Shown here: positions 8,630 to 17,098 of the stretch, in pieces | How the letters are laid out: the number at the start of each line of letters is the position of its first letter | Numbering within the stretch: the first letter of the stretch is position 1 | Assembly (NCBI RefSeq): GCF_913773735.1 | Contig: NZ_CAJYEB010000037.1 | Coordinates: 124,001 to 188,000, forward strand | Direction of reading: 5' to 3' | DNA: 64,000 nucleotides | From: an uncultured Massilia sp. | GTDB taxonomy: Bacteria > Pseudomonadota > Gammaproteobacteria > Burkholderiales > Burkholderiaceae_D | Notes under the pieces: generated by a model | The model's input: only the letters and a program-made list of their open reading frames with translations | The model's database searches: none | What the model was told of the DNA's origin: nothing | Program-made: the position numbers and the translations under genes

Positions 8630-9727
8630 ATGCCAACTGTTTGTTCGAACCTGCCAGCCGCGACGCCCCGCGTCACCGGCGCCTACCTGCTCCCCCTGCT
8701 CGAAACCGCGGCCGCGCACGGCATCGAGGCGTCGTCGCTGGCGCTCGCCGCCGGCCTGGCCCCGGACGCCCTGCCGCCGCTGCCGCTGCAGAACCCGTCC
8801 GACCTGCCCGAATCGCTGCCCGCGCCCGCCTACATCGCCCTGCTCGACGCCGGCGCGCGCCTGGCCGGCGACCCGCACTTCGGCCTGCACGTGGGCGAGC
8901 GCGTGCGTCCCGGCACCTACAGCGTGCACGGCGTCGTGCTGCTGGCCTGCCAGCACCTGGGCCAGGCGTTCGAACTGACCCAGCGCTACGAACAGCTGGC
9001 GCACGACCTGGGCCGCTCGCAGCTGGCGCTGGACGGCGGCCTGGCGCGCTACGGCTGGACCTCCCAGTATCCGCGCGCCAGCCGCCACCTGGCCGAAAGC
9101 GTGTTCGCCGGCATCCGCGTGTTCGGCTGCTGGCTGGCCGGGCGCCCGCTGGCCCCGCTGGACGTCTGCTTCGCCCACGACCGCGACGACGAGGCCGACC
9201 CGGCCGAGTACGAACGGGTGCTGGGCGTGGCGCCGCGCTTCGGCACCGGCGCCAACACGGCCGCCTTCGACGCCGCGATCCTGGCGATTCCCGTGCCGAA
9301 CGCCGATGCCGGCCTATTCCCGGTGCTGCGCGAACACGCCGAGCGCCTGCTGCGCGAACGCGAGCGCAACGGCGTGGTCGGCGACGTGCACGACGCCGTG
9401 GTGCGCCACCTGGTGCCCGACCTGGCGCGCGCGCTGGCGCCGGAACCGGTGCGCCTGGCCGGCATCGCCGCCGAGATCGGGATGTCGGCGCGCACGCTGC
9501 AGCGCAAGCTGGCCGACGCCGGCTCCAGCTTCCAGCAGGTGCTGGACGGCGCGCGCCACGCGCTGGCGCTGGACTACCTGCGCCAGGACGGCCTGTCGCT
9601 GGTCGACATCGCCTTCCTGCTGGGCTACCAGGAGCAGAGCGCGTTCACCCACGCCTTCCGCGAATGGTCGGGCATGAATCCGGGCGCCTGGCGCGAGCGC
9701 CAGCGCACGCTGGCGGCGGCGGGGTGA
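8630..9727 (+). CDS. AraC-family transcriptional regulator (OruR/ArgR type)
   Basis: 365 residues. Residues ~20-210 match the Arabinose_bd-type N-terminal domain of OruR-like regulators (GTYSVHGVVLLACQHLGQAFELT is characteristic). The C-terminal ~100 residues are an AraC double helix-turn-helix: first HTH around IAAEIGMSARTLQRKL, second around LVDIAFLLGYQEQSAFTHAF. Such regulators respond to amino acids, polyamines or lipids. It is divergent from the FGGY kinase, so autoregulation or kinase control is possible. The ligand is unknown. Confidence 0.9.
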   Translation: MPTVCSNLPAATPRVTGAYLLPLLETAAAHGIEASSLALAAGLAPDALPPLPLQNPSDLPESLPAPAYIALLDAGARLAGDPHFGLHVGERVRPGTYSVHGVVLLACQHLGQAFELTQRYEQLAHDLGRSQLALDGGLARYGWTSQYPRASRHLAESVFAGIRVFGCWLAGRPLAPLDVCFAHDRDDEADPAEYERVLGVAPRFGTGANTAAFDAAILAIPVPNADAGLFPVLREHAERLLRERERNGVVGDVHDAVVRHLVPDLARALAPEPVRLAGIAAEIGMSARTLQRKLADAGSSFQQVLDGARHALALDYLRQDGLSLVDIAFLLGYQEQSAFTHAFREWSGMNPGAWRERQRTLAAAG

Positions 9728-9734
9728 GAACGGA

Positions 9735-10451
9735 TCAGCGCCGCGCCAGCGCCCCGAGGTCGTCCAGCGCCGGCACGATCGCCAGCACGCACAGCAGCAG
9801 CGCCAGCGGCACCGTCGACAGGTAGCCCACGTGGGCGAAGCCCAGCGCCCCCAGCACGCCGCCGCCGAAGAAGCACAGCAGCAGCGTGCAGAGCAGGCGC
9901 AGGCGCGCGCCGTTGGCCGTGCGGTAGGGCAGCTTGCCCAGCTCGATGCCGATGTCGGTGACGATGCCGGTCATGTGGGTGGTGCGGATCTCGGCGTGCG
10001 ACAGCTTGGTCATCAGGGCGTTCTGCAGGCCCATCATGAAGCACAGCAGCATCACGGTGACGGGCACGAACAGGCCCTCGACGCCCGCCAGGCGCGCGCC
10101 CAGCACGCCGAAGGCCAGCAGCAGCAGGGCCTCCAGCAGCAGCGGCAGCGCGTATTCGCTGGCCAGGCCGCGGCGGCGCGCGTGGTTGACCATCACGGCC
10201 GTGCAGGCCGCGCCCAGCAGGAAGGACAGCAGCGCCCCCAGCGCATCCAGCACCAGAGCGGCGGCGCCCAGCGCGAGCCGGTCGGCGGCGGCGGAGATGA
10301 TGCCGGTCATGTGCGAGGTGTACTGCCGTACCGCCAGGAAGCCGCCGGCATTGATCGCCCCGGCCGTGAAGGCGAGCGCGAAGCCCAGGTGGCGGTTGGC
10401 GCGCGGACTGCGCGCCTGGCTGGTGAGCGTACGGATGTAATGGATGGGCAC
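9735..10451 (-). CDS. DUF1275 (YoaK-type) integral membrane protein
   Basis: 238 residues starting from a GTG at 10451 with AGGAG eight bases upstream. Six or seven hydrophobic segments are visible, and the paired family motif is present twice: RQYTSHMTGIISAA near residue 42 and RTTHMTGIVTDIGIELG near residue 160. DUF1275 proteins are inner-membrane proteins of unknown function, suspected transporters. The gene ends close to the AraC gene (convergent) and is divergent from dapC. Confidence 0.87.
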   Translation of the reverse strand: MPIHYIRTLTSQARSPRANRHLGFALAFTAGAINAGGFLAVRQYTSHMTGIISAAADRLALGAAALVLDALGALLSFLLGAACTAVMVNHARRRGLASEYALPLLLEALLLLAFGVLGARLAGVEGLFVPVTVMLLCFMMGLQNALMTKLSHAEIRTTHMTGIVTDIGIELGKLPYRTANGARLRLLCTLLLCFFGGGVLGALGFAHVGYLSTVPLALLLCVLAIVPALDDLGALARR

Positions 10452-10540
10452 GGCGCGGCTCCTTTCTTCTTGTTATCGATACTACGACAAGGCCGGGGCG
10501 GCGGCGAGAACAACGTCGCGCCGGCATCGCCGGGCGTGGC

Positions 10541-10546
10541 TATAAT
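10541..10546 (+). promoter_or_regulatory. Consensus -10 (TATAAT) of the dapC promoter
   Basis: A perfect TATAAT hexamer puts the transcription start near 10552-10555. That argues against translation starting at the in-frame TTG 10546 or ATG 10549 and supports the GTG at 10582. The -35 region is not recognisable. Confidence 0.6.
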
Positions 10547-10581
10547 TGATGATCCACCAAGAACAACGCCACCATCACGCC

Positions 10582-11811
10582 GTGAACCCACATCTCGACA
10601 GATTGCACCCCTACCCGTTCGAAAAACTGCGCCAGCTGTTCGCCGGCGTCGTGCCGAACCCGGACCACGCCCACATCAGCCTGGGCATCGGCGAACCGAA
10701 GCATGCGACGCCCACCTTCATCGAGAAGGCGCTGACGCACGGCATCGCCGGCCTGGCCAGCTATCCGAGCACCCACGGCGGCGAGCCGCTGCGCGCCGCC
10801 GTCGCCGGCTGGCTCGAACGCCGCTATGGCGTGCCGCCGATCGATCCGGCCACGATGGTGCTGCCGGTGAACGGCTCGCGCGAGGCGCTGTTCGGGATCG
10901 CCCAGTGCACGATCGACGCGTCGCGCCCCGGCGCGCTGGTGATGTGCCCGAACCCGTTCTACCAGATCTACGAGGGCGCGGCCTACCTGGCCGGCGCCGA
11001 GCCGTACTTCGTAAACGCCGAGCCGGGCCGCAACTTCGCGCCCGACTACGCCAGCGTGCCTGACGCGGTGTGGGCGCGCGTGCAACTGCTGTACGTGTGC
11101 TCGCCGGGCAATCCGACCGGCGCCGTGCTGGCGCTGGACGACTGGCGCACGCTGTTCGACCTGGCCGACCGCCACGGCTTCGTGGTCGCGGCCGACGAGT
11201 GCTATTCCGAGATCTATTTCGGCGCGACGCCGCCGCTGGGCGCCCTCGAGGCCGCGCACCAGCTCGGCAGGAGCGGCGGCGCGCGTCCGTATGCGAACCT
11301 GATCGTGTTCTCGAGCCTGTCGAAGCGCTCGAACGTGCCGGGCATGCGCTCGGGCTTCGTGGCCGGCGACCCGGAACTGATGAAGAAATTCCTGCTGTAC
11401 CGCACCTACTGCGGCGGCGCGATGCCGCCGCCGGTGCAGGCGGCGTCGTGCGCGGCCTGGAACGACGAGGCCCACGTGCAGGACAACCGCAACCTGTACA
11501 AGGAAAAGTTCAGCCTGATCACCCCGCTGCTCAGGCAGGTGATGGACGTCGAACTGCCCGACGCCGGCTTCTACCTGTGGGCCGACGTGCGCCGGACCGG
11601 CCTGTCCGACACCGAGTTCGCACGCGCGCTGTACGCCGAATATAATGTGACGGTTTTGCCCGGCAGTTACCTGGCGCGCGACGCGCACGGCAGCAACCCG
11701 GGCCGCGACCGCATCCGCATGGCCCTCGTCGCCGGCGTGGACGAGGGACTGGAAGCGGCGAACCGCATCGTCCAGTTCTGCAAGGACCGCCGGTCCGCCG
11801 GCAACGCCTGA
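10582..11811 (+). CDS. dapC: N-succinyldiaminopimelate aminotransferase (DapC)
   Basis: 409 residues from the GTG at 10582, whose product begins MNPHLDRLHPYPFEKL as in other betaproteobacterial DapC proteins; earlier in-frame starts overlap the -10 hexamer. It is a class I aminotransferase with SPGNPTGAVL, ADECYSEIYF and the PLP-lysine region SSLSKRSNVPGMRSGF. It converts N-succinyl-2-amino-6-oxopimelate to N-succinyl-LL-diaminopimelate in the succinylase branch of lysine/meso-DAP synthesis. dapD follows 28 bases after its stop, and dapE lies 4 kb downstream, which supports the specific call. Confidence 0.93.
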   Translation: MNPHLDRLHPYPFEKLRQLFAGVVPNPDHAHISLGIGEPKHATPTFIEKALTHGIAGLASYPSTHGGEPLRAAVAGWLERRYGVPPIDPATMVLPVNGSREALFGIAQCTIDASRPGALVMCPNPFYQIYEGAAYLAGAEPYFVNAEPGRNFAPDYASVPDAVWARVQLLYVCSPGNPTGAVLALDDWRTLFDLADRHGFVVAADECYSEIYFGATPPLGALEAAHQLGRSGGARPYANLIVFSSLSKRSNVPGMRSGFVAGDPELMKKFLLYRTYCGGAMPPPVQAASCAAWNDEAHVQDNRNLYKEKFSLITPLLRQVMDVELPDAGFYLWADVRRTGLSDTEFARALYAEYNVTVLPGSYLARDAHGSNPGRDRIRMALVAGVDEGLEAANRIVQFCKDRRSAGNA

Positions 11812-11839
11812 AGATTTCAACCCTGATAGAGCAACAACC

Positions 11840-12664
11840 ATGACCCAACAACTCCAGAACATCATCGACACGGCCTGGGAACAGCGCGCCGAGATCAGCC
11901 CCAGCAGCGCCAGCGCCGAGGTGCGCGACGCCGTCGCCCACGTCCTCCAGGGCCTCGACGACGGCACCCTGCGCGTCGCCCAGAAGGACAGCGGCAGCTG
12001 GGTCGTCAACCAGTGGATCAAGAAGGCCGTGCTGCTGTCGTTCCGCCTCGAGAACAACGTGCCCGTCGAAGGCGGCGGCATGCAGTTCTACGACAAGGTC
12101 CCGACCAAGTTCGCCAACTACAGCGCCGAGGACTTCGCCCGGGGCGGCTTCCGCGTCGTGCCGCCGGCCGTCGCGCGCCGTGGCGCCTTCATCGGCAAGA
12201 ACGTCGTGCTGATGCCGTCCTACGTGAACATCGGCGCCTACGTCGACGAAGGCGCGATGGTCGACACCTGGGCCACCGTCGGCTCCTGCGCCCAGATCGG
12301 CAAGAACGTGCACCTGTCGGGCGGCGTCGGCATCGGCGGCGTGCTGGAACCGATGCAGGCCAACCCGACCATCATCGAGGACAACTGCTTCATCGGCGCC
12401 CGCTCGGAAATCGTCGAAGGCGTGATCGTCGAGGAGAACTCGGTGATCTCGATGGGCGTGTACATCGGCCAGTCGACCAAGATCTACAACCGCGAGACCG
12501 GCGAAGTGACCTACGGCCGCGTGCCGTCGGGGTCGGTGGTCGTGTCGGGCAGCCTGCCGTCCAGCGACGGCAAGTACAGCCTGTACTGCGCGGTGATCGT
12601 CAAGCGCGTCGACGCGCAGACGCGCGCCAAGACCGGCATCAACGAGCTGCTGCGCGGCGCGTGA
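11840..12664 (+). CDS. dapD: 2,3,4,5-tetrahydropyridine-2,6-dicarboxylate N-succinyltransferase (DapD)
   Basis: 274 residues, the normal DapD length. The C-terminal half is a left-handed beta-helix of hexapeptide repeats (VLMPSYVNIGAYVDEGAMVD and following turns, ending in CAVIVKRVDAQTR). It transfers succinyl from succinyl-CoA to tetrahydrodipicolinate, the step before DapC. It sits directly behind dapC, almost certainly in one transcript, and is followed by a hairpin element that can act as the terminator. Confidence 0.96.
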   Translation: MTQQLQNIIDTAWEQRAEISPSSASAEVRDAVAHVLQGLDDGTLRVAQKDSGSWVVNQWIKKAVLLSFRLENNVPVEGGGMQFYDKVPTKFANYSAEDFARGGFRVVPPAVARRGAFIGKNVVLMPSYVNIGAYVDEGAMVDTWATVGSCAQIGKNVHLSGGVGIGGVLEPMQANPTIIEDNCFIGARSEIVEGVIVEENSVISMGVYIGQSTKIYNRETGEVTYGRVPSGSVVVSGSLPSSDGKYSLYCAVIVKRVDAQTRAKTGINELLRGA

Positions 12665-12713
12665 TTTTCGCGGCGTGCATCGCGAACGCCGTTTCGCAGC
12701 GCGAATGAAAACC

Positions 12714-12755
12714 GGGGTCAGAGCCCCTTGACAAGCAACACCGGGTTCTGACCCC
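12714..12755. repeat. Hairpin repeat with GGGGTCAGAGCCC arm, between dapD and pilU
   Basis: The 13-base arms at 12714-12726 and 12743-12755 pair at 12 of 13 positions, the exception being a wobble. The GGGGTCAGAGCC core recurs in the long hairpin at 60611-60710, so this is a copy of a dispersed palindromic repeat rather than a simple terminator, although it lies where dapD transcription should end. No T-run follows. Confidence 0.8.
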
Positions 12756-12769
12756 TCTGGAGAACGCCC

Positions 12770-13924
12770 ATGGCCATGGAACGCCTGTTCCAACTGATGA
12801 AGGAAAAGAACGCGTCCGACATGTTCTTCGCGGTCAATTCCCCAGTCCACATCAAGATCAACGGCAACCTCATTCCGATCAACCAGAACAAGCTGGAACC
12901 GGACAACATCGACTCGCTGCTGTCCGAGATCGCCACGCCCGAGCAGATGGCCGAACTCCGGCGCGAGAACGAACTGAACATGGGCATCTCGGTGCCCAAC
13001 CTGGGCCGCTTCCGCTTGTCGGCCTTCCGCCAGCGCGGCACCATTTCCGCCGTGTTCCGCTTCGTGCCCGCCAACATCCCGCCGCTGGACGAGCTGGGCC
13101 TGCCGCCCGTGCTGTCCGACCTGATCATGGAAAAGCGCGGCCTGCTGCTGCTGGTCGGCGCCACCGGTTCGGGCAAGTCGACCACGATCGCCTCGATGCT
13201 CGACCACCGCAACGAGCAGCGCTCCGGCCACATCCTGACGCTGGAAGACCCGATCGAATACCTGTTCAAGAACAAGAAGTGCATCGTCAACCAGCGCGAG
13301 ATCGGCAGCGACGCCAGCAGCTACGAGGTCGCCCTGCGCAATTCCCTGCGCCAGGCGCCCGACTGCATTCTGATCGGCGAGATCCGCGACAAGGAGACGA
13401 TGGCCGCCGCCCTCGCCTACGCCCAGTCCGGCCACCTGGTGCTGGCGACGCTGCACGCGAACAACAGCTACAACGCGCTGAACCGCATCATCAGCTTCTA
13501 CCCGATCGAAAACCGCCCCGCGCTGCTGCAGGACCTGTCCTCGACGATCAAGGCGATCGTCTCGCAGCGCCTGGTGCGCGCGCGCGCCGGCGGCCGGCGC
13601 CACGCGGCCGTCGAGATCATGGTCAACACGCGCTACGTCGCCGACCTGATCGAGAAGGGCGAGATCGGCCAGATCAAGGACGCGATCGACCGCAGCCTGT
13701 CGCCCGGCTCGCAATCGTTCGAGCGGGCGCTGCTGGACCTGGTGGTGGCCGAGGCGATCACCCAGGAAGAGGCGCTGGCCAACGCGGATTCGGCCACCAA
13801 CCTGCTATGGCTGATCAACAATGGCGCGGACAGCCTGACGCGCCGGGAAACCGACGCGCCGCCAGCGCGCACGCCCGAGATGCCGGCCGGGCCGTCGTTC
13901 ACGGAATTCACGCTCGACCGCTAG
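12770..13924 (+). CDS. pilU: Type IV pilus twitching ATPase, PilU-like
   Basis: 384 residues, matching PilU (about 380) better than PilT (about 345). Walker A is GATGSGKST at 130-138; the Walker B/Asp-box region is DCILIGEIRDKETM, with the histidine-box segment SGHLVLATLHANN. The C-terminal tail with DSATNLLWLINNG resembles PilU. The hexameric ATPase assists PilT in pilus retraction at the inner-membrane base. It lies alone among dap genes without other pil genes, a position not predicted by function. Distinction from a PilT paralogue rests on length and tail only. Confidence 0.85.
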   Translation: MAMERLFQLMKEKNASDMFFAVNSPVHIKINGNLIPINQNKLEPDNIDSLLSEIATPEQMAELRRENELNMGISVPNLGRFRLSAFRQRGTISAVFRFVPANIPPLDELGLPPVLSDLIMEKRGLLLLVGATGSGKSTTIASMLDHRNEQRSGHILTLEDPIEYLFKNKKCIVNQREIGSDASSYEVALRNSLRQAPDCILIGEIRDKETMAAALAYAQSGHLVLATLHANNSYNALNRIISFYPIENRPALLQDLSSTIKAIVSQRLVRARAGGRRHAAVEIMVNTRYVADLIEKGEIGQIKDAIDRSLSPGSQSFERALLDLVVAEAITQEEALANADSATNLLWLINNGADSLTRRETDAPPARTPEMPAGPSFTEFTLDR

Positions 13925-13996
13925 GAACCTGCGCGGCAGGAGGGCGCACCAACACGGTCGCACACCGCGGAGCGTCTGGCGCTACCGGTTTCCCGG

Positions 13997-14040
13997 CAGC
14001 CCGGGCCGAACGTCCTTCGGCCGCGCCGACGCCCGGGCTG
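13997..14040. terminator. GC-rich inverted repeat between convergent pilU and HD-GYP gene
   Basis: Perfect 10-base arms CAGCCCGGGC (13997-14006) and GCCCGGGCTG (14031-14040) flank a 24-base spacer that itself contains short self-complementarity. It lies between convergent genes and could terminate both, but neither side has a T-run. Confidence 0.5.
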
Positions 14041-14073
14041 TCACGGGAACATCGACGCCGTGCGCGCGGCGGC

Positions 14074-15348
14074 TCAGCCGCATAACAAGCCCAGCAACTG
14101 TTCCGCCTGCGGCACCGAGGTCCTGGCCATGCCCAGCTGGATCGCCAGGTCGCGGCCGATGTCGCGCACCCGCCAGCTCAGCTCGCGCAACGCGAGTTCG
14201 CTCTCGAACATCTCGAACGGATCCGGCGGCGCGCCCTCCCCCTCCAGCACGGCAATGTGCATGTCGAGCCCGGTCGCGGCGAAGGCGCGCTGCACCAGCA
14301 TCAGGCGTTCGCGCGTGCGCAGCAACAGGTCGGCGTGGCGCGGCGCGACCTTGCCGCCGTGCGCCAGCGCCCCGGCCAGCTCGGTGGCGCCGGACAGGCG
14401 CGCGGCCAGTTCGGCGATCTCGTCCTCGTGCATCGACGCCGCGCCGACGTCGAGCGTGCGCGCGCCGAGGCCATGGCCGGCCTCCGACACCAGCGCCGCC
14501 ACCTGGCGCGGATGCTCGCCGGCGACGATCTTCAGGGCCAGCTCGATGCGCTGCAGGGCGTTCGGCTTGTGCAGCAGGCCGGCGATCAGCTCGGCGCTGG
14601 CCAGCAACTGGCCGGCCGGGCTGCTCTGCCCCACGATCATGGCGCGCGGATAGCCCGAACCGTTCAGGCGTTCGTGGTGCTCCGCCACCGCGATGCCGAC
14701 CGCCGGCGGGCAGGTTTCCAGGTCCTGGATCAGCAGGCGGCCGATGTGCGGGTGGACGATCAGGTGCGCCCACTCGTCCGGCGCCAGCACGCGCGTCGCA
14801 TTGACCAGCGCCGGGTCGATGTACAGCTCGCCGATATCGTGCAGCACGCCCGCCATGCAGGCGACGCGCCGCTCGTCCGGTCCCAGGCCCGCATGCGTGG
14901 CGAACGCGAACGCCAGCGTCGCCACCTCGGCCAGGTGGCGCAGCGCGTCCTTGCCGCCCCGTTCGGTCATCGTCAGCATCATCGTCATCGCCGGGCCGAA
15001 CGCGAGCGCGTCGAACTCGCGCCGCAGCGCGCCGGCCGTGGCGCCCGAGGCGGCCACGATGGCCGCCAGCGTCGGCGACGCCTCGCAGGCCTGGACGGCG
15101 CACTCGGCCAGCATGCAGGCGTCGGTGCCGCCGTCGACGGCGATGCTCGACTCCAGGGGCTTGCGCAGGCGGTGCACGATCAGGCGTTCCTGCAGGCGGC
15201 GCGACACCGTGGCGCCCTTCGCCAGCAGCTTGGTGCCGTGGGTATCGTAGATGTCTTCGCTGGCCACCACGCCCATTTCCTCGGACAGGGCCATGACCTT
15301 GTTCAGGTAGTGTTCATTGACGATGGAGCCGGCAGGCGTAGTGGTCAT
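14074..15348 (-). CDS. HD-GYP domain protein (putative c-di-GMP phosphodiesterase)
   Basis: 424 residues. The HD-GYP core spans about 150-290: HDIGELYIDPALV, then HLIVHPHIG, then VAEHHERLNGSGYPRAM. The metal-binding HD and HHE residues and the GYP signature are present, but the usual HDxGK lysine is glutamate here. The flanking ~150-residue regions do not match a named domain that I recognise. The start at 15348 follows AAGGA. The gene is inserted antisense between pilU and the arsC/dapE/prmB group. c-di-GMP hydrolysis is the family expectation; activity with the altered motif is uncertain. Confidence 0.8.
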   Translation of the reverse strand: MTTTPAGSIVNEHYLNKVMALSEEMGVVASEDIYDTHGTKLLAKGATVSRRLQERLIVHRLRKPLESSIAVDGGTDACMLAECAVQACEASPTLAAIVAASGATAGALRREFDALAFGPAMTMMLTMTERGGKDALRHLAEVATLAFAFATHAGLGPDERRVACMAGVLHDIGELYIDPALVNATRVLAPDEWAHLIVHPHIGRLLIQDLETCPPAVGIAVAEHHERLNGSGYPRAMIVGQSSPAGQLLASAELIAGLLHKPNALQRIELALKIVAGEHPRQVAALVSEAGHGLGARTLDVGAASMHEDEIAELAARLSGATELAGALAHGGKVAPRHADLLLRTRERLMLVQRAFAATGLDMHIAVLEGEGAPPDPFEMFESELALRELSWRVRDIGRDLAIQLGMARTSVPQAEQLLGLLCG

Positions 15349-15589
15349 GGAATCCTTTCCAGCGGCGGGGTCGCGGTCGTTGGAACGAGGGATGAAATGA
15401 AATGGACAAGTGCTAATGTACCATTAAAAAAATTCTTTATGGAAACGATTGGTAATGCCCTGATATGAAAGATGTTTTTTTGAAATCAGGCGGCCGTGGT
15501 CGGCCCTGGCCGTGCCGGCAGGCTGTGCTATCCTTCGCCCCTTCCCCACCCTGCAACATCGCCGGCCCGCCCGGCACTGCACTTCGGCC

Positions 15590-15952
15590 ATGAAAAAGAC
15601 CCTCTACGGTATTCCCAACTGCGACACCGTCAAGAAAGCGCGCACCTGGCTGGCCGACAACGGCCACGCCTTCGACTTCCACGACTTCAAGAAGCAGGGC
15701 CTCGAGCGCACCACCGTGGCCGCCTGGCTCGACCAGGTCGACTGGGAACTCCTGGTGAACCGCAAGGGCACCACCTGGCGCAAGCTGTCCGACGAACGCC
15801 GCGCGCAGGTCGTCGACAAGGCCAGCGCCCTCGAGGTGATGCTGGAAAACCCGTCCGTGATCAAGCGGCCGGTGCTGGAAGGCGCGGGGCCGCTGGCGGT
15901 CGGGTTCTCGAGCGCGCAGTACGCGGCCATCTTCGGGACCGGCGCCGCATGA
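15590..15952 (+). CDS. ArsC/Spx-type (YffB-like) reductase family protein
   Basis: 120 residues with a thioredoxin-like fold. It begins MKKTLYGIPNCDTVKKARTW with a single N-terminal cysteine (C11, no CxxC), and has the FKKQGLE and NPSVIKRPVLE motifs of the ArsC/Spx/YffB family. YffB-type members are thought to be glutathione-dependent thiol reductases and are commonly linked to dapE. Its TGA overlaps the ATG of dapE (ATGA), indicating translational coupling. Arsenate reduction is unlikely from context. Confidence 0.9.
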   Translation: MKKTLYGIPNCDTVKKARTWLADNGHAFDFHDFKKQGLERTTVAAWLDQVDWELLVNRKGTTWRKLSDERRAQVVDKASALEVMLENPSVIKRPVLEGAGPLAVGFSSAQYAAIFGTGAA

Positions 15953-17085
15953 AGCCGTCGCGCACCCAGTCGCTCACCGAAGCGTTGATCGCGCTCGATT
16001 CCGTCACGCCGCACGACCGGGGCTGCCAGCAGCGCCTCGTCGAACTGCTGGCGCCGCTGGGCTTTTCCTGCGAGACCGTCGTCTCGAACGGCGTCACCAA
16101 CCTGTGGGCGCGGCGCGGCACGACGGCGCCGCTGTTCGTGTTCGCCGGCCATACCGACGTGGTGCCGAGCGGTCCCGTCGACCAGTGGTCGTCGCAACCG
16201 TTCGCGCCCACGGTGCGCGACGGCCGGCTGTACGGCCGCGGCGCCTCCGACATGAAGACCTCGATCGCTGCCATGGTCGTCGCCGTCGAGGAATTCACGC
16301 GCGCCCATCCGGACCATGCCGGCTCGATCGCCTTCCTGGTCACCAGCGACGAGGAAGGCCCGGCCACGGACGGCACCGTGGTCGTCTGCGAACTGCTGGA
16401 AGAACGCGGCGAACGGCCCGACTACTGCCTGGTCGGCGAACCGACCTCCAGCCACGTGCTGGGCGACACCATCAAGAACGGGCGCCGCGGGTCGCTGTCC
16501 GGCTGCCTCGTCGTCAAGGGCGTGCAGGGCCACATCGCCTATCCGCACCTGGCGCGCAACCCGATCCACCAGGCCGCGCCGGCGCTGGCCGAGCTGGCCG
16601 CCGAGCGCTGGGACGAGGGCAACGCCTACTTCCCGCCGACCAGCTGGCAGGTGTCGAACATCGCCGCCGGCACCGGCGCGACCAACGTCATCCCGGGCCA
16701 GTTGCGGATCGACTTCAACTTCCGCTTCTCGACCGCCAGCACGGCCGAGAGCCTGCAGGCGCGCGTGCACGCGATCCTCGACCGCCACGGCCTGGACTAC
16801 GACCTGCAGTGGACGCTGTCGGGCGAGCCGTTCCTGACGCCGAAGGGCCTGCTGTCGGACGCCGTCTGCGGCGCCATCGCGGACGAACTGGGCGTGGCGA
16901 CCGAACTGTCGACCACGGGCGGCACCTCGGACGGGCGCTTCATCGCCCGCATCTGCCCCCAGGTGGTAGAATTCGGACCGCCCAACGCCAGCATCCACAA
17001 GATCGACGAGCACATCGAAGTGCGCTGGATCGATCCGCTCAAGAACATCTACCGCCGCACGCTGGAACGCCTGCTGGCGGCTTAA
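15949..17085 (+). CDS. dapE: Succinyl-diaminopimelate desuccinylase (DapE)
   Basis: 378 residues, M20 metallopeptidase family. Metal ligands are visible in order: FAGHTDVVP, GRGASDMK, SDEEGPATDGT (with the catalytic EE) and the C-terminal FGPPNASIHKIDEH. DapE hydrolyses N-succinyl-LL-DAP to LL-DAP and succinate, completing the branch started by DapD/DapC. The start at 15949 overlaps the preceding stop by four bases. Confidence 0.96.
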   Translation: MKPSRTQSLTEALIALDSVTPHDRGCQQRLVELLAPLGFSCETVVSNGVTNLWARRGTTAPLFVFAGHTDVVPSGPVDQWSSQPFAPTVRDGRLYGRGASDMKTSIAAMVVAVEEFTRAHPDHAGSIAFLVTSDEEGPATDGTVVVCELLEERGERPDYCLVGEPTSSHVLGDTIKNGRRGSLSGCLVVKGVQGHIAYPHLARNPIHQAAPALAELAAERWDEGNAYFPPTSWQVSNIAAGTGATNVIPGQLRIDFNFRFSTASTAESLQARVHAILDRHGLDYDLQWTLSGEPFLTPKGLLSDAVCGAIADELGVATELSTTGGTSDGRFIARICPQVVEFGPPNASIHKIDEHIEVRWIDPLKNIYRRTLERLLAA

Positions 17086-17098
17086 TCGACATCCGAAC

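Noticed and set aside
8281..9825. Long plus-strand frame overlapping the AraC gene
   Set aside because: Out-of-frame shadow with Arg/Pro-rich composition; the 8630-9727 frame has full AraC motifs.
15590..15952. Arsenate reductase
   Set aside because: It has the ArsC fold but only one N-terminal cysteine, sits coupled to dapE and lacks arsenic genes nearby; a YffB/Spx-like thiol reductase is the better reading.
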